A stretch of DNA of 64,000 nucleotides from assembly GCF_008726925.1 (NCBI RefSeq), contig NZ_VYWO01000002.1:124001-188000 (forward strand), given 5' to 3'. The position numbers and the translations under genes were made by a program. This document shows, in pieces, positions 16,378 through 27,300 of the stretch. This DNA is from Aerococcus sanguinicola (GTDB lineage Bacteria > Bacillota > Bacilli > Lactobacillales > Aerococcaceae). Position 1 is the stretch's first letter. Each line of letters opens with the position of its first letter. A model generated the notes under the pieces. That model searched no databases. It was not told the origin of the DNA and saw only the letters and a program-made list of their open reading frames with translations.

Positions 16378-19305
16378 ATGCCAAAAGAAAAAATTGCAGG
16401 TTTTCACCTTGTTGAAGAATTTCAAGCGCCCGACGCCAATAGCCTGGCCTATGTCTATGAACATGCCCAATCCGGAGGCCGGGTCCTCTGGCTCAAAAAC
16501 GATGACCCCAACCGGGCCTTTGGGATTGGCTTTATTACCCCACCAGAAGATTCCAGGGGGGCTGCCCATATCGTGGAACATGCGGTACTCGCTGGTTCGC
16601 ACAAGTATCCGGTGAAAGACCCCTTCATGTCCATGCTCAAGACCTCGATGAACACCTTCCTCAATGCCATGACCTTCTCCGATATGACCCTCTATCCGGT
16701 GGCTTCGATGAATGAGGAGGACTTCCACCATCTCATGGATGTTTACCTGGATGCGGTCTTCTTCCCTAGGATGTTAGAGGAGCGCCGGGTCTTTAACCAG
16801 GAAGGCTGGCACTTGGAATGGGATGAAACGACCGGCAAGCTAACCTACAATGGGGTGGTCTATAACGAGATGCGCGGGGTCTACTCCTCGCCCGACCGGA
16901 CTGTCATCCAGGATATCGACCGCACCCTCCATCCCGGCTCCACCTATGCCCATGATTCTGGCGGTTATCCCTATGACATTCCCCAGCTGACCTATGAAGA
17001 CTTCTGTGCCTTCCACCAGGCCCACTACCGGCCGGACAATGCCCTGGCCTTCCTCTATGGGGACCTGGATATTGAGCGGGCCCTGACGCAAATCGATGGG
17101 GACTACTTCAGTCACTTCCAGTCGGGACAAGGGCTGGCTCCTCTTCAAACCCCTGCGCCTGGCTTGGAAGACCGCCGCTACACCCTGAGTTATGACGGGG
17201 GCAAGGGGGACGATCGGTCGACCGAGTCTTATCTGAGCTATAGCCTGCCTTTTGGCCAAGCGACTTCCCGCCAGGACCAATACCTGATGGGCCTACTCGC
17301 TGACAGCTTGGTCAACGCCGAATCGAGTCCTATCCGCCAAGCTATCTTGGAGGCCGGCCTGGCAGAGGATGTCTCTGTTTATGGCGGTAGCGGCTACTAC
17401 CTGGACTTCACCATTATCCTGGAGCGCTTCAACGCTGACCGGGTAGATGAAGCCGTCGACCTCATCCAACAGGTCCTCCACCAAGTAGTTGAAGAAGGCA
17501 TCGATACCGAACTCCTGGAAGCAATTATCAAGCGGACCGAGTTCGCCTTGCGTGAGGCAGGGGGCGCCAATCGCGGGGTGACCAAGTTCATCCAGTGCAT
17601 GAGTGCTTGGCGCTATGGCATCTCCTTTGACGAGTCCTTGAACTATAGCGAGAGCTTCCAAGCCTTCAGAGAGCGCCTGGGGACAGGTTATTATGAGGCG
17701 ATCATCAAGGACCGCTTGTTAGGGGCAAAAGGCCGGCAGATCCTTGTCCACGAACCCGAATTGGGCCGCCACCAGGCCATGGACCAAGAAGTGGCTGACC
17801 AGCTCGCAGACCGGGCCCAGGCCATGACAGCTGACGATCTGAACCAGGTTAAAGAAGACAATGCCTCGCTCAGGGCCTACCAGCAGACGCCAGACAGTCC
17901 CGAAGCCCAGGCCAGTCTTCCCCAACTCGACTTGGCCGATGTGGACCGGGAAGTGGCTGCCATTCCTGAAGACCAACTCACACTCGCCGGGGGTCAGACC
18001 TGCCTCTACCATGACCAGCCCGCAGCGGGGATCCGCTATGTCCACCTGGCCTTCCCGCTCGACCAAGTGGCCTTCGATGACCTAGCGACCCTCTCGGACC
18101 TCTTGACCTTCCTCGGTAGCGTCTCCACCCAATCCCACAGCTATGCGGACTTGGATACGGCGATCCTGACCTATGCCAATGGCTTGAACTTCCAGACCAA
18201 GCTCTACCGGGACGTGGACCGACCAGATGTTTACCAGGCCAAGCTCCTGGTCTCCTTCGCTGCCCTGGGCCAAGATAGTAGCCCGGCCTTCGACCTAGTG
18301 GAAGAGATCCTAACGACCAGCCGCTTCGACGAGAAGGCCCGACTCTTGAACATCCTCCAACGGGTCAAGGCGGACTTGGAGGATAGCCTGGAGACCAGCG
18401 GCCACAGTTCAGCCTTAACCCGGCTCCAAGCCATGACGACCGAGACGGCCCGGATTGCCGAAGAGCTGGAAGGGATCGCCTATTATGACCATATCTGCGC
18501 CCTTCTCGCCAACTTTGATACCGTCTTCGAAGACTACAGCCAAGCCCTGACGGCCCTCCAAGCCAAGCTCTGGTCCAGCCAAGGCGTCACCGTCAGCCTG
18601 ACCGCGGAAGCCAGTGACCAAGAAGCCCTCATCGAAGAGACCCAAGCCTTCCTGGCCAAGCTACCCGGCCAAAAACCCTCCAGCCAAGAACTCGCTGTGC
18701 CACTAACTGGCAGCCGGCGCGAAGGCATTCGAACCAACGGCAATGTCCAATATGTGGTCCAAGGAGGTCACATCGACTCTGAGGACTTTCATTATTCGGG
18801 GTCTGTTGTTGTCCTGGCCCATCTCTTGAGCAGTAGCTTCCTCCACGAACAAATCCGTGAACAAGGCGGGGCTTACGGGGCTGGCTTCATCCTGAACCCT
18901 GCTGGTGACCTTGCCGCTTACTCCTACCGCGACCCCCATCTCAATCGGACGCTAGGGGTCTACCGCCAGATTGGAGACTTCATCCGCCAGCTGGACCTCG
19001 ACCAAGCAAGCATCGACCAGTTCATTATAGGCGCGATGACAGCCTTCCACTTCCCTATTGTGCCCCAAGCTGTCAATGGCCTGGCCCTCCGCCGCCACTT
19101 CAAGGGCGAGACGGAAGACCGGATCAACCAGCGCCTCCAAGAAGCCCTGGCGACCAGTCTGGACGATTTCCAGGCCTATGCTGATCTTATTGACCAAGCC
19201 TTCCAAGAAGATGCCTGGGTGGTGATCGGCAACCAAGACAAGATTGATGCCGCTGCCGACCACTTCACAGATCGCCGCGACCTCAAAACTTATCGAAGTA
19301 AGTAA
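16378..19305 (+). CDS. M16 family zinc metallopeptidase (presequence protease-like, M16C)
   Basis: A single-chain 975-residue M16 peptidase made of two similar halves that close around small unfolded peptides. The inverted zinc motif HIVEH is near residue 62 (AAHIVEHAVLAGSHKYPVKD) and the distal Glu ligand is in VVYNEMRGVYSSPD. The C-terminal half carries GGAYGAGF and SYRDPHLNRTLGVY, as in PreP-type enzymes that bind the peptide end there. No signal peptide is seen, so it should act in the cytoplasm on peptides. It follows the small AI-2E protein gene closely and ends at a strong terminator. The true substrate is unknown. Confidence 0.88.
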   Translation: MPKEKIAGFHLVEEFQAPDANSLAYVYEHAQSGGRVLWLKNDDPNRAFGIGFITPPEDSRGAAHIVEHAVLAGSHKYPVKDPFMSMLKTSMNTFLNAMTFSDMTLYPVASMNEEDFHHLMDVYLDAVFFPRMLEERRVFNQEGWHLEWDETTGKLTYNGVVYNEMRGVYSSPDRTVIQDIDRTLHPGSTYAHDSGGYPYDIPQLTYEDFCAFHQAHYRPDNALAFLYGDLDIERALTQIDGDYFSHFQSGQGLAPLQTPAPGLEDRRYTLSYDGGKGDDRSTESYLSYSLPFGQATSRQDQYLMGLLADSLVNAESSPIRQAILEAGLAEDVSVYGGSGYYLDFTIILERFNADRVDEAVDLIQQVLHQVVEEGIDTELLEAIIKRTEFALREAGGANRGVTKFIQCMSAWRYGISFDESLNYSESFQAFRERLGTGYYEAIIKDRLLGAKGRQILVHEPELGRHQAMDQEVADQLADRAQAMTADDLNQVKEDNASLRAYQQTPDSPEAQASLPQLDLADVDREVAAIPEDQLTLAGGQTCLYHDQPAAGIRYVHLAFPLDQVAFDDLATLSDLLTFLGSVSTQSHSYADLDTAILTYANGLNFQTKLYRDVDRPDVYQAKLLVSFAALGQDSSPAFDLVEEILTTSRFDEKARLLNILQRVKADLEDSLETSGHSSALTRLQAMTTETARIAEELEGIAYYDHICALLANFDTVFEDYSQALTALQAKLWSSQGVTVSLTAEASDQEALIEETQAFLAKLPGQKPSSQELAVPLTGSRREGIRTNGNVQYVVQGGHIDSEDFHYSGSVVVLAHLLSSSFLHEQIREQGGAYGAGFILNPAGDLAAYSYRDPHLNRTLGVYRQIGDFIRQLDLDQASIDQFIIGAMTAFHFPIVPQAVNGLALRRHFKGETEDRINQRLQEALATSLDDFQAYADLIDQAFQEDAWVVIGNQDKIDAAADHFTDRRDLKTYRSK

Positions 19306-19320
19306 TAAGTATAAACTATT

Positions 19321-19358
19321 GTCCCTGCCAAGATTTTGTTTCTTGGCAGGGACTTTTT
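19321..19358 (+). terminator. Intrinsic terminator after the M16 peptidase gene
   Basis: GTCCCTGCCAAGA (19321-19333) pairs perfectly with TCTTGGCAGGGAC (19341-19353), followed by TTTTT. Confidence 0.92.
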
Positions 19359-19369
19359 CTTGTCTGGAG

Positions 19370-19793
19370 AAAAAGTAGAGAGGGTATAAGGTATTTATTC
19401 TATTATAATATAAATAATATCCGATTATTGTTAAACGAAATTTGTATTTTTATGTCTTGTACTTTAAAAGGTAAAAATTAGCCAAAAATCCGAATTTCAT
19501 ATAATAGGAAGAAAGGGGTCAAAAAATCCACGATATCACTTTGAGCTATCAATACAATAGATTGAATTAGTGCAAAATGTAAAAAAATGAACAAAAATAA
19601 TGTGCAAAATAAAAAACATTATTTATTTTAAATTTCTCCAGGAAAAGCAAGCGAAAACCCTTAGAAATTAAGCTTTGTCTTTAAATTTTGACGAAAAAGA
19701 GAAAAGTACAAAATAAATTTCTCTTTTAAATTTTTATTTTGATACCGTATGATAACGATGACGTACACAAATGTTTTTACCGGGAGGTTTTTT
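19370..19793 (+). other. AT-rich leader and promoter region of the giant adhesin gene
   Basis: About 420 bp without a gene and far more AT-rich than its neighbours. It has many A and T tracts and two copies of TGCAAAAT 32 bp apart (19571-19578 and 19603-19610). A TTGACG box at 19688-19693 has no convincing -10 partner. Long AT-rich regions are common before regulated surface-protein genes, but no regulator can be named here. Confidence 0.5.
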
Positions 19794-22700
19794 ATGCTAG
19801 GGAAAAATAATATAAAATTAAAAAGAGAGAAGATGAGTAACAAGTTCTACCGTTACTCCATCAAACGCCTTAATATAGGTGTCGCCTCTGTAGCAGTTGC
19901 CGCAGGCTTATTGTTCACCAACCAAGCCGTGAGCGTGCAAGCGGATGAAATCACAGCAGCCAGTGCCGTGGACCGGGTAGAAGCCCCAGCTGATGCAGCC
20001 AGCAGCCAGCCAGAAGCAGCGCCCGTGCTTGAAGCAGCTCCAGAAGCTGAAACCAAGCCAGCAGAAGAGCCTGCACTAACAGCTGAAGCGCCAGCCGAGC
20101 CAGAAGCAGCCAAGGCGGAAGCCCCACAAGCTGAAGACGAGGCTCAAGCTCCAGCTGAAGCAGAACCAGCTAAAGAAAATAAAGAATCAGCAGACAAGAA
20201 AGTAAAACCTGAAGTGGGTGAATTGTCAGACAATGACAAAAAGGAAGTCCCTCAGAGCCAAGCTGGAAACTATGCGGCTGTCGAAGGTGCGGAAATTCCA
20301 GGCGCCAGCTTTGAAGCAGCCCGCGAAGCCCAACTTGATCGCTTAGCCAAGAAAGTTTCAGGGTCATCTAATCCTCAAGAAGTTCTCAAGTCTGAACTCA
20401 AGGGTATCTACACAGACGAAGAAATTGCCGGCATCCTCAACTATGTCAACTTAGACAAGGTGAGCAACGGCCGTCACCTGATGGATGCCATCAGCAAGGC
20501 AGGTCTTCAATATGCCGACGACAAACGCCGCCCAGGCTTTGCCTTCTATGCAGCGCCTGAAACACCAAGTGAAGTACGCGTTGGTGGCGTTCCAGTTGCT
20601 TTGGGAGATGCTAATACACCTCTTACTCATAAGGGGGATGGAATAGTTCAAGGAGCAAATCAACCAGCTAACTACACTTTCAAGGCAACTCCTGATCGTG
20701 CAGGAAACAAAGTAGATTTTGAATTGATCTATCATGTTGGACCAAATGGTCTTGCTGGATTAGGTACTGTAGATCACGATCCTCGTATTGGCCTTGAATT
20801 AGGGGAGGGTTTCGATGTACCAGCCTCTGGCATTTCAGGGAAAGTTTCTGTTCCAAACAGTAAAGCTTATCCTAAACCAGCAGATTTTAAATTTACACGT
20901 GTGGGTGCACTCGGTTATCCTGGATTATCGACTGTTGCACGTCCACTTTCTAATTACGATGCTCAACGTAATCGTCCATTAGTATTGAAATTTTCTGTTC
21001 CTGTAAAAAATTGGAATGGTAAGTTAGACTATAAAGCTACCATTGGGATGTTTAACCGTGCTTTTGGTGCGAATTCCTCTACTATGGATGCGGAATCTCG
21101 AGAAAATTATTTTGTTAACAAGGCTGTTCAACAAGGTGACTTTAATCCTGAGGTCAACTTCGGTACCCGTGAAAAAGTTGAAAGAACACCAATTAAATTC
21201 CAAACCAAGTATAAAACAACAACTGAACTTCCTATTGGGTCAGCTAAAGAAGTTAAGCGTGGGGAAGAAGGGGTTACTAAACACATCAAGACGGTCCGTA
21301 CCTACAAGGGCGTTGACTTAGGTGAAATTGGTACCCGTGATGAAATTGAAAAGCCGCCAGTAGATGCGGAAATCTTACTTGGTGTAGGCTTACCAGAAGG
21401 TCAAAAACAACCAATTGAACCCCCGGTAGTGAATCCTCGTTTATCTGGCGATACTACAATTAGTGGGACAGCTGAACCAAACAAACCTATTACTGTAACA
21501 GTTGGGAATAAAACCTATCAAACACGAACCAATCCAGATGGGGAATTCCAAATTTCCGATGTGACTCCTTTAAACGAAGGCGATACCATCTCAGCTGTCG
21601 TTCATGATGGTGATCGTACCAGTCGCCCAGGTAAGACCATTGTTCCGCGTGACGGGCGTACTCCTAAGATTACAACCGAACGTGGTGAAAAAGACGGTCG
21701 TCCAGGAACTAAGGTAACCGTAATCGATCCAGTAACTGGAAAAACCTTGAATGAGACCTTTGTCTACGATGGACTTAAGGGAGATCAAGGTGCTAAGGGC
21801 GAAAAAGGTGAACAAGGTGTAGCCGGTCCTCAAGGTCCTAAGGGCGAAAAAGGTGAGCAAGGCGTAGCTGGCCCCCAAGGTCCTAAGGGCGAAAAAGGTG
21901 AGCAAGGCGTAGCTGGCCCCCAAGGTCCTAAGGGCGAAAAAGGGGAACAAGGTGTAGCTGGTCCTCAAGGTCCTAAGGGAGAAAAGGGCGAACAAGGCGT
22001 AGCCGGTCCTCAAGGCCCTAAAGGCGAAAAAGGGGAACAAGGTGTAGCTGGTCCTCAGGGTCCTAAGGGCGAAAAAGGTGAGCAAGGCGTAGCTGGTCCT
22101 CAAGGTCCTAAGGGAGAAAAGGGCGAACAAGGTGTAGCTGGTCCTCAAGGTGCTAAGGGCGAAAAAGGTGAGCAAGGCGCTCAAGGTGCCCCAGGTAAGG
22201 ACGGTCGCGACGGCCTAACACCATTAGTCGACGTCCGCCGCAACGAAGCTGATAATGGTGTCTTGATCACAGTAACCCCACGCCACTACAATGCCCAAGG
22301 TCAAGTTGAAAACGGGACCCCAACCACTAGCGAAGTCAAAGACGGCGCTCCTGGTACCGACGGCAAGACCTATGTCCCAGTCGTTGAAAAGGGTGCAGAT
22401 GGCATTACCCATATCAAGTTCTACCCAGCCAAAAAAGATGGTACGCCTGATAAAGATCAACAACCGATTGCTACCGGTCAAGTTAAAGACGGCGAAAAGG
22501 GTGAAAAAGGTGACCAAGGTGAACGTGGTCTTCAAGGGCCTCAAGGCGACCGTGGTGAAAAAGGTGAAACTGGTGCTACCGGTGCCCAAGGTGAGAAGGG
22601 TAAGGACGGTGCAGATGGTAAGTCCTACGTTCCCGTAGTCGAACGTGATGCTGCCAACAAACAAACCACCATTAAGTTCTACCCAGCTAAGTCAGATGGT

Positions 22701-24383
22701 ACCGCCGATAAAGAACAAAAACCTGTTGCTGAAGGCATCGTCAAAGACGGTGAAAAAGGCGAAACGGGAGCAGCCGGTGCTCAAGGTGAAAAGGGTGCGG
22801 ATGGCAAGTCCTACGTTCCTGTTGTTGAGCGCGATGAGCCTAACAAACAAACTACCATCAAATTCTACCCAGCCAAGCCAGACGGCACAGCTGACAAGGA
22901 TCAAAAACCTGTTGCTGAAGGTGTCGTAAAAGATGGCGAAAAGGGTGAACAAGGCCTTAAAGGTGACACTGGTGCTCAAGGCGCTCAAGGTGAAAAAGGC
23001 CAAGACGGCGCCAACGGCAAGACTTTTGTCCCAGTGGTAGAGAAGGGCAAAGATGGGGTTACCCATATCAAGTTCTACCCAGCTACTCCAACTGGCGAAG
23101 CCGACAAGACTCAGAATCCAGTTGCAACTGGTAAGGTCAAGGACGGTAAGGACGGTAAAACTCCACTTATCGAAACCACCCGTGTGGATGATGCGGATCC
23201 TAAAGAAAACGGCAACCAACCAGGGACCAAGGTTACCTTCAAGGACCCAATTACTAAAGAAGTCCTCAGCGAAAGCTTTGTTAAAGATGGCGTGAAGGGC
23301 GAAAAGGGTGAAAAAGGTGACCCAGGTCAAAATGGTCGCGATGGGTTAACGCCATTAGTTGACGTTAAGCGTAACCCAGCTAATGATGGCGTGATCATTA
23401 CCCTGACCCCACGTTCTTACAATGAACAAGGTGAAGTAGTTACCGGAACCCCTGTAACTAGCGAAGTCAAGGATGGTGCCAAGGGTGATCCTGGTAAAGA
23501 CGGCAAGAGCCCACGCATTGAAACTAGCCGTGTACCGGATGCAGATCCAAACACAGACGGCGACCAACCAGGTACCAAAGTAACCGTTAAAGATCCTGAA
23601 GGTAAAAACGTTATCAGCGAAAGCTTTGTTAAAGATGGCGAAAAAGGCGATAAGGGTAATGACGGTAAGACCTTCGTCCCAGTCGTTGAAAAGGGCCAAG
23701 ATGGTGTGACTCATATCAAGTTCTACCCAGCAGACGCTCAAGGTCAACCGGATAAGACAAAGGGTCCAATCGCTAAAGGCGAAGTCAAAGACGGTGCTAA
23801 GGGTGACAAGGGCGATCCAGGTGAAAACGGTAAGACCTATGTCCCAGTCGTTGAAAAGGGCCAAGACGGTATTACACACATTAAGTTCTATCCAGCAGAT
23901 GCCCAAGGTCAACCGGACAAGACCCAAGGACCAGTCGCAACTGGCGAAGTTAAAGATGGGAAAGACGGTAAGGACGGCTTAACGCCTAAAGTTGAAACTC
24001 GCCGCAACGATACCAACGACGGCGTCATCATCAAGGTGACTCCACAAGTTCGTGATGACCAAGGCAATGTCGTAGACGGTACGCCAACTGAAACGGAAGT
24101 TAAGGACGGCCAGAATGGTGCAGATGGCAAGACCTATGCGCCAGTGGTTAAGAAGGGTGCAGATGGGACAACCTCTATCAAGTTCTACCCAGTCGATCCT
24201 AAGACTGGCAAGGCCGATGAAAGCCAAGAACCTGTAGCCACCGGCGAAGTCAAAGACGGCGCTAAAGGTGATAAGGGTGACCCAGGTGTACTGGTGCCCA
24301 AGGTGAGAAAGGCCAAGACGGTAAGAACGGTGAAAATGGTAAGACCTTTGTTCCAGTCGTTGAGAAGGGTAAAGATGGTGTGA
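19794..24383 (+). CDS. Giant repeat adhesin, N-terminal portion (frameshifted, lacks wall anchor)
   Basis: First 1,529 residues of a cell-wall adhesin. ATG 19794 has GGGAGG six bases upstream; a later ATG at 19833 is possible. A YSIRK-type signal (YSIKRLNIGVASVAVAAGLL) ends near VQA-50. An Ala/Glu/Pro-rich stretch follows to about residue 140, then a unique region to about 470, a G5-like segment (HIKTVRTYKGVDLGEIGTRD), an Ig-like segment (DTTISGTAEPNKPITVTVG), eight 15-residue collagen-like GXY units, and the first seven copies of a 43-residue IKFYP module with other modules. After GDKGDPG the frame breaks near 24288, giving 32 aberrant residues and a TGA at 24381. The matching frame continues in the next entry. 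As written, the product would be secreted without its LPXTG anchor. Confidence 0.85.
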   Translation: MLGKNNIKLKREKMSNKFYRYSIKRLNIGVASVAVAAGLLFTNQAVSVQADEITAASAVDRVEAPADAASSQPEAAPVLEAAPEAETKPAEEPALTAEAPAEPEAAKAEAPQAEDEAQAPAEAEPAKENKESADKKVKPEVGELSDNDKKEVPQSQAGNYAAVEGAEIPGASFEAAREAQLDRLAKKVSGSSNPQEVLKSELKGIYTDEEIAGILNYVNLDKVSNGRHLMDAISKAGLQYADDKRRPGFAFYAAPETPSEVRVGGVPVALGDANTPLTHKGDGIVQGANQPANYTFKATPDRAGNKVDFELIYHVGPNGLAGLGTVDHDPRIGLELGEGFDVPASGISGKVSVPNSKAYPKPADFKFTRVGALGYPGLSTVARPLSNYDAQRNRPLVLKFSVPVKNWNGKLDYKATIGMFNRAFGANSSTMDAESRENYFVNKAVQQGDFNPEVNFGTREKVERTPIKFQTKYKTTTELPIGSAKEVKRGEEGVTKHIKTVRTYKGVDLGEIGTRDEIEKPPVDAEILLGVGLPEGQKQPIEPPVVNPRLSGDTTISGTAEPNKPITVTVGNKTYQTRTNPDGEFQISDVTPLNEGDTISAVVHDGDRTSRPGKTIVPRDGRTPKITTERGEKDGRPGTKVTVIDPVTGKTLNETFVYDGLKGDQGAKGEKGEQGVAGPQGPKGEKGEQGVAGPQGPKGEKGEQGVAGPQGPKGEKGEQGVAGPQGPKGEKGEQGVAGPQGPKGEKGEQGVAGPQGPKGEKGEQGVAGPQGPKGEKGEQGVAGPQGAKGEKGEQGAQGAPGKDGRDGLTPLVDVRRNEADNGVLITVTPRHYNAQGQVENGTPTTSEVKDGAPGTDGKTYVPVVEKGADGITHIKFYPAKKDGTPDKDQQPIATGQVKDGEKGEKGDQGERGLQGPQGDRGEKGETGATGAQGEKGKDGADGKSYVPVVERDAANKQTTIKFYPAKSDGTADKEQKPVAEGIVKDGEKGETGAAGAQGEKGADGKSYVPVVERDEPNKQTTIKFYPAKPDGTADKDQKPVAEGVVKDGEKGEQGLKGDTGAQGAQGEKGQDGANGKTFVPVVEKGKDGVTHIKFYPATPTGEADKTQNPVATGKVKDGKDGKTPLIETTRVDDADPKENGNQPGTKVTFKDPITKEVLSESFVKDGVKGEKGEKGDPGQNGRDGLTPLVDVKRNPANDGVIITLTPRSYNEQGEVVTGTPVTSEVKDGAKGDPGKDGKSPRIETSRVPDADPNTDGDQPGTKVTVKDPEGKNVISESFVKDGEKGDKGNDGKTFVPVVEKGQDGVTHIKFYPADAQGQPDKTKGPIAKGEVKDGAKGDKGDPGENGKTYVPVVEKGQDGITHIKFYPADAQGQPDKTQGPVATGEVKDGKDGKDGLTPKVETRRNDTNDGVIIKVTPQVRDDQGNVVDGTPTETEVKDGQNGADGKTYAPVVKKGADGTTSIKFYPVDPKTGKADESQEPVATGEVKDGAKGDKGDPGVLVPKVRKAKTVRTVKMVRPLFQSLRRVKMV
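21798..22157 (+). repeat. Eight 45-bp collagen-like repeats
   Basis: Eight near-identical 45-bp units coding for GEKGEQGVAGPQGPK, differing only at a few silent positions, with a ninth partial unit after them. The Gly-X-Y periodicity predicts a collagen-like triple helix. Such exact short tandem repeats can change number by slippage. Confidence 0.9.
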
Positions 24384-27300
24384 CCCACATCAAGTTCTAC
24401 CCAGCAGGTGCAGATGGCCAAGCCAACAAGACTAAAGAGCCAGTTGCTACCGGCGAAGTCAAAGATGGTAAGACCCCAATCGTTGAAACCAGCCGCGTAG
24501 AAGACGCTGATCCAAGTGTTGACGGCAAGCAACCAGGGACCAAGATTGTTGTCAAAGATCCAGAAACGAAGGCTGTTATCAGTGAAAGCTTCGTTACAGA
24601 CGGTATCGATGGCAAAACTTTTGCCCCAGTTGTAGAAAAAGGCCAAGATGGCGTCACAAGCATTAAATTCTACCCTGTAGATCCTAAGACCGGCCAAGCC
24701 GACAAGACCCAAAACCCTGTTGCGACAGGCGAGGTTAAGGACGGTAAAGATGGCTTAACACCTAAAGTTGAAACTCGCCGCAACGCTACCAACGACGGCG
24801 TCATCATCAAGGTGACCCCACAAGTTCGTGATGCTCAAGGCAACGTGGTAGATGGCACTCCAACTGAAAGTGAAGTTAAGGATGGCCAAAATGGTAAGAC
24901 TTACGCTCCAGTCATTACTAAGGGTCAAGATGGCGTTTCAACCATCAAGTTCTATCCAGTCGATCCTAAGACCGGCCAGCCTGATACCACAAAAGACCCA
25001 GTAGCCACCGGCGAAGTCAAAGACGGTGCTAAAGGTGACAAGGGCGATCCAGGTGCTACCGGAGCCCAAGGTGAGAAAGGTCTAGATGGTAAGAACGGTG
25101 CAGACGGCAAGACCTTTGCTCCAGTCCTTGAAAAGGGTAAAGACGGTGTAACAACCATTAAGTTCTACCCAGTCAACCCTGAAACTAAGCAACCAGATAC
25201 GACTCAGCCAGCGGTAGCAGAAGGTGAAGTCAAAGATGGCAAGACCCCAGATGTTAAAACCGAACGCGTAGAAGACGCTGACCCAACGACTGAAGGCAAC
25301 CAACCAGGTACCAAAGTAACGGTTACAGACCCAGAAACCGGTAAGGTCATCAGTGAAAGCTTTGTCAAAGATGGCGAAAAAGGTCAAGACGGCGCCAAGG
25401 GTGAAAAAGGCGATCCAGGCCAAGACGGCAAGACTTTTGTTCCTGTTGTCGAAAAAGGCCAAGATGGCACGACTACAATCAAGTTCTACCCAGCCGGTCA
25501 AGATGGTCAAGCTGATAAGACCAAAGATCCAGTCGCTTCTGGTGAAGTTAAAGACGGTGCAGACGGCAAGACCTTCGCCCCAGTCCTCGAAAAAGGTAAA
25601 GACGGCGAAACCACCATCAAGTTCTACCCAGTGAACAAAGAAAGCGGCAAGCCAGATACGACCCAACCTGCTGTTGCAGAAGGTAAGGTGAAGGACGGCA
25701 AGGACGGTAAAGATGGCCTAAGTCCTAAGGTTGAAACCCGCCGCAACGACGCTAACGATGGTGTCATCATCAAGGTGACCCCACAAGTTCGCGACGCAGA
25801 GGGTAATGTTGTTGATGGCACCCCGACTGAAACCGAAGTTAAAGACGGTAAGAACGGTAAGACCTTTGCTCCTGTAGTAACTAAGGGCCAAGACGGCACC
25901 ACTTCTATCAAGTTCTACCCAGTGAATCCAGAAACCGGCAAGGCTGACACCGAACAACCAGCTGTCGCTGAAGGTACGGTGAAAGATGGCACTGACGGTA
26001 AGACCTTTGCTCCAGTTGTTGAGAAGGGTGCAGATGGCACAACCACCATCAAGTTCTACCCAGTCGATCCTAAGACGGGTGAACCAGATACCAAGCAACC
26101 AGCTGTTGCAGAAGGTGCAGTCAAGGACGGTGCAAACGGTAAGTCCGCTTACACCACAGTCGTTGAAGGACCAAATGCAGCCGGTGAACCTGGCCGCTGG
26201 ATCATCAACTACTTTGACAAGAACGGCGACGGCAAGTTCACTGATGATGAAGTTGTTTCGACTCAATTTGTTCGCGATGGTAAGGATGGCAAGACCTACG
26301 CTCCTGTTGTAACTAAGGGCCAAGATGGCGTCAGCACGATCAAATTCTACCCAGTAGATCCTAAGACAGGCAAGCCAGATACCGAGCAAGCTCCTGTTGC
26401 TAGTGGCGAAGTCAAAGACGGCGCTAAGGGCGACAAGGGTGAAAAAGGTCAAGACGGTAAGAATGGTGAAAATGGTAAGACCTTTGCCCCAGTTGTTGAG
26501 AAGGGCGCAGATGGCACAACCACCATCAAGTTCTACCCTGTGAACCCAGAAACCGGCAAGCCAGATACGACTCAACCAGCCGTAGCAGAAGGCTCTGTCA
26601 AAGACGGCAAGTCAGCCTACACCACAGTGGTTGAAGGACCAAATGCAGCCGGCGAACCTGGCCGCTGGATCATCAACTACTTCGACAAGAACGCTGATGG
26701 CAAGTTCACCGACGATGAAGTTGTTTCGGCTCAATTTGTCCGCGATGGTAAGGATGGCAAGACCTATGCTCCTGTTGTCACTAAGGGTAAAGATGGCGAA
26801 ACAAACATCAAATTCTACCCAATTAATCCAGAAACCGGCAAGCCAGATACCACGCAACCAGCCGTAGCAGAAGGCACGGTGAAAGATGGTAAGGATGCTA
26901 AGGCTCCAGTTGTTAAAACCGAACGGGTGGAAGACCTTGAGCCAAACACCCCTGGTAACCAATCAGGAACCAAGATCACCGTCACAGATCCAGAATCTGG
27001 CGAAGTCATTAACGAAACTTTCGTGAAAGACGGCCAAGATGGCAAGTCTCCAGAAGTAACTACTAAGGACAACGGCAACGGGACGCATACTATCACCATC
27101 AAGAACCCAGATGGTACAACCACCACAACCACCGTTAAAGATGGGGCTAAGGGTGAGAAAGGTGACAAGGGTCAAGACGGCACAAATGGTGTCGACGGCA
27201 AGACCTTTGCCCCAGTTGTTGAGAAGGGTCAAGACGGCACGACAACTATCAAGTTCTACCCAGTCGATCCGACAACTGGTAAAGTTGATAAGACCCAAGA

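Noticed and set aside
24280..24300. Programmed ribosomal frameshift in the adhesin gene
   Set aside because: No slippery heptamer or following pseudoknot is present, and the paralogous segment shows a simple missing base.
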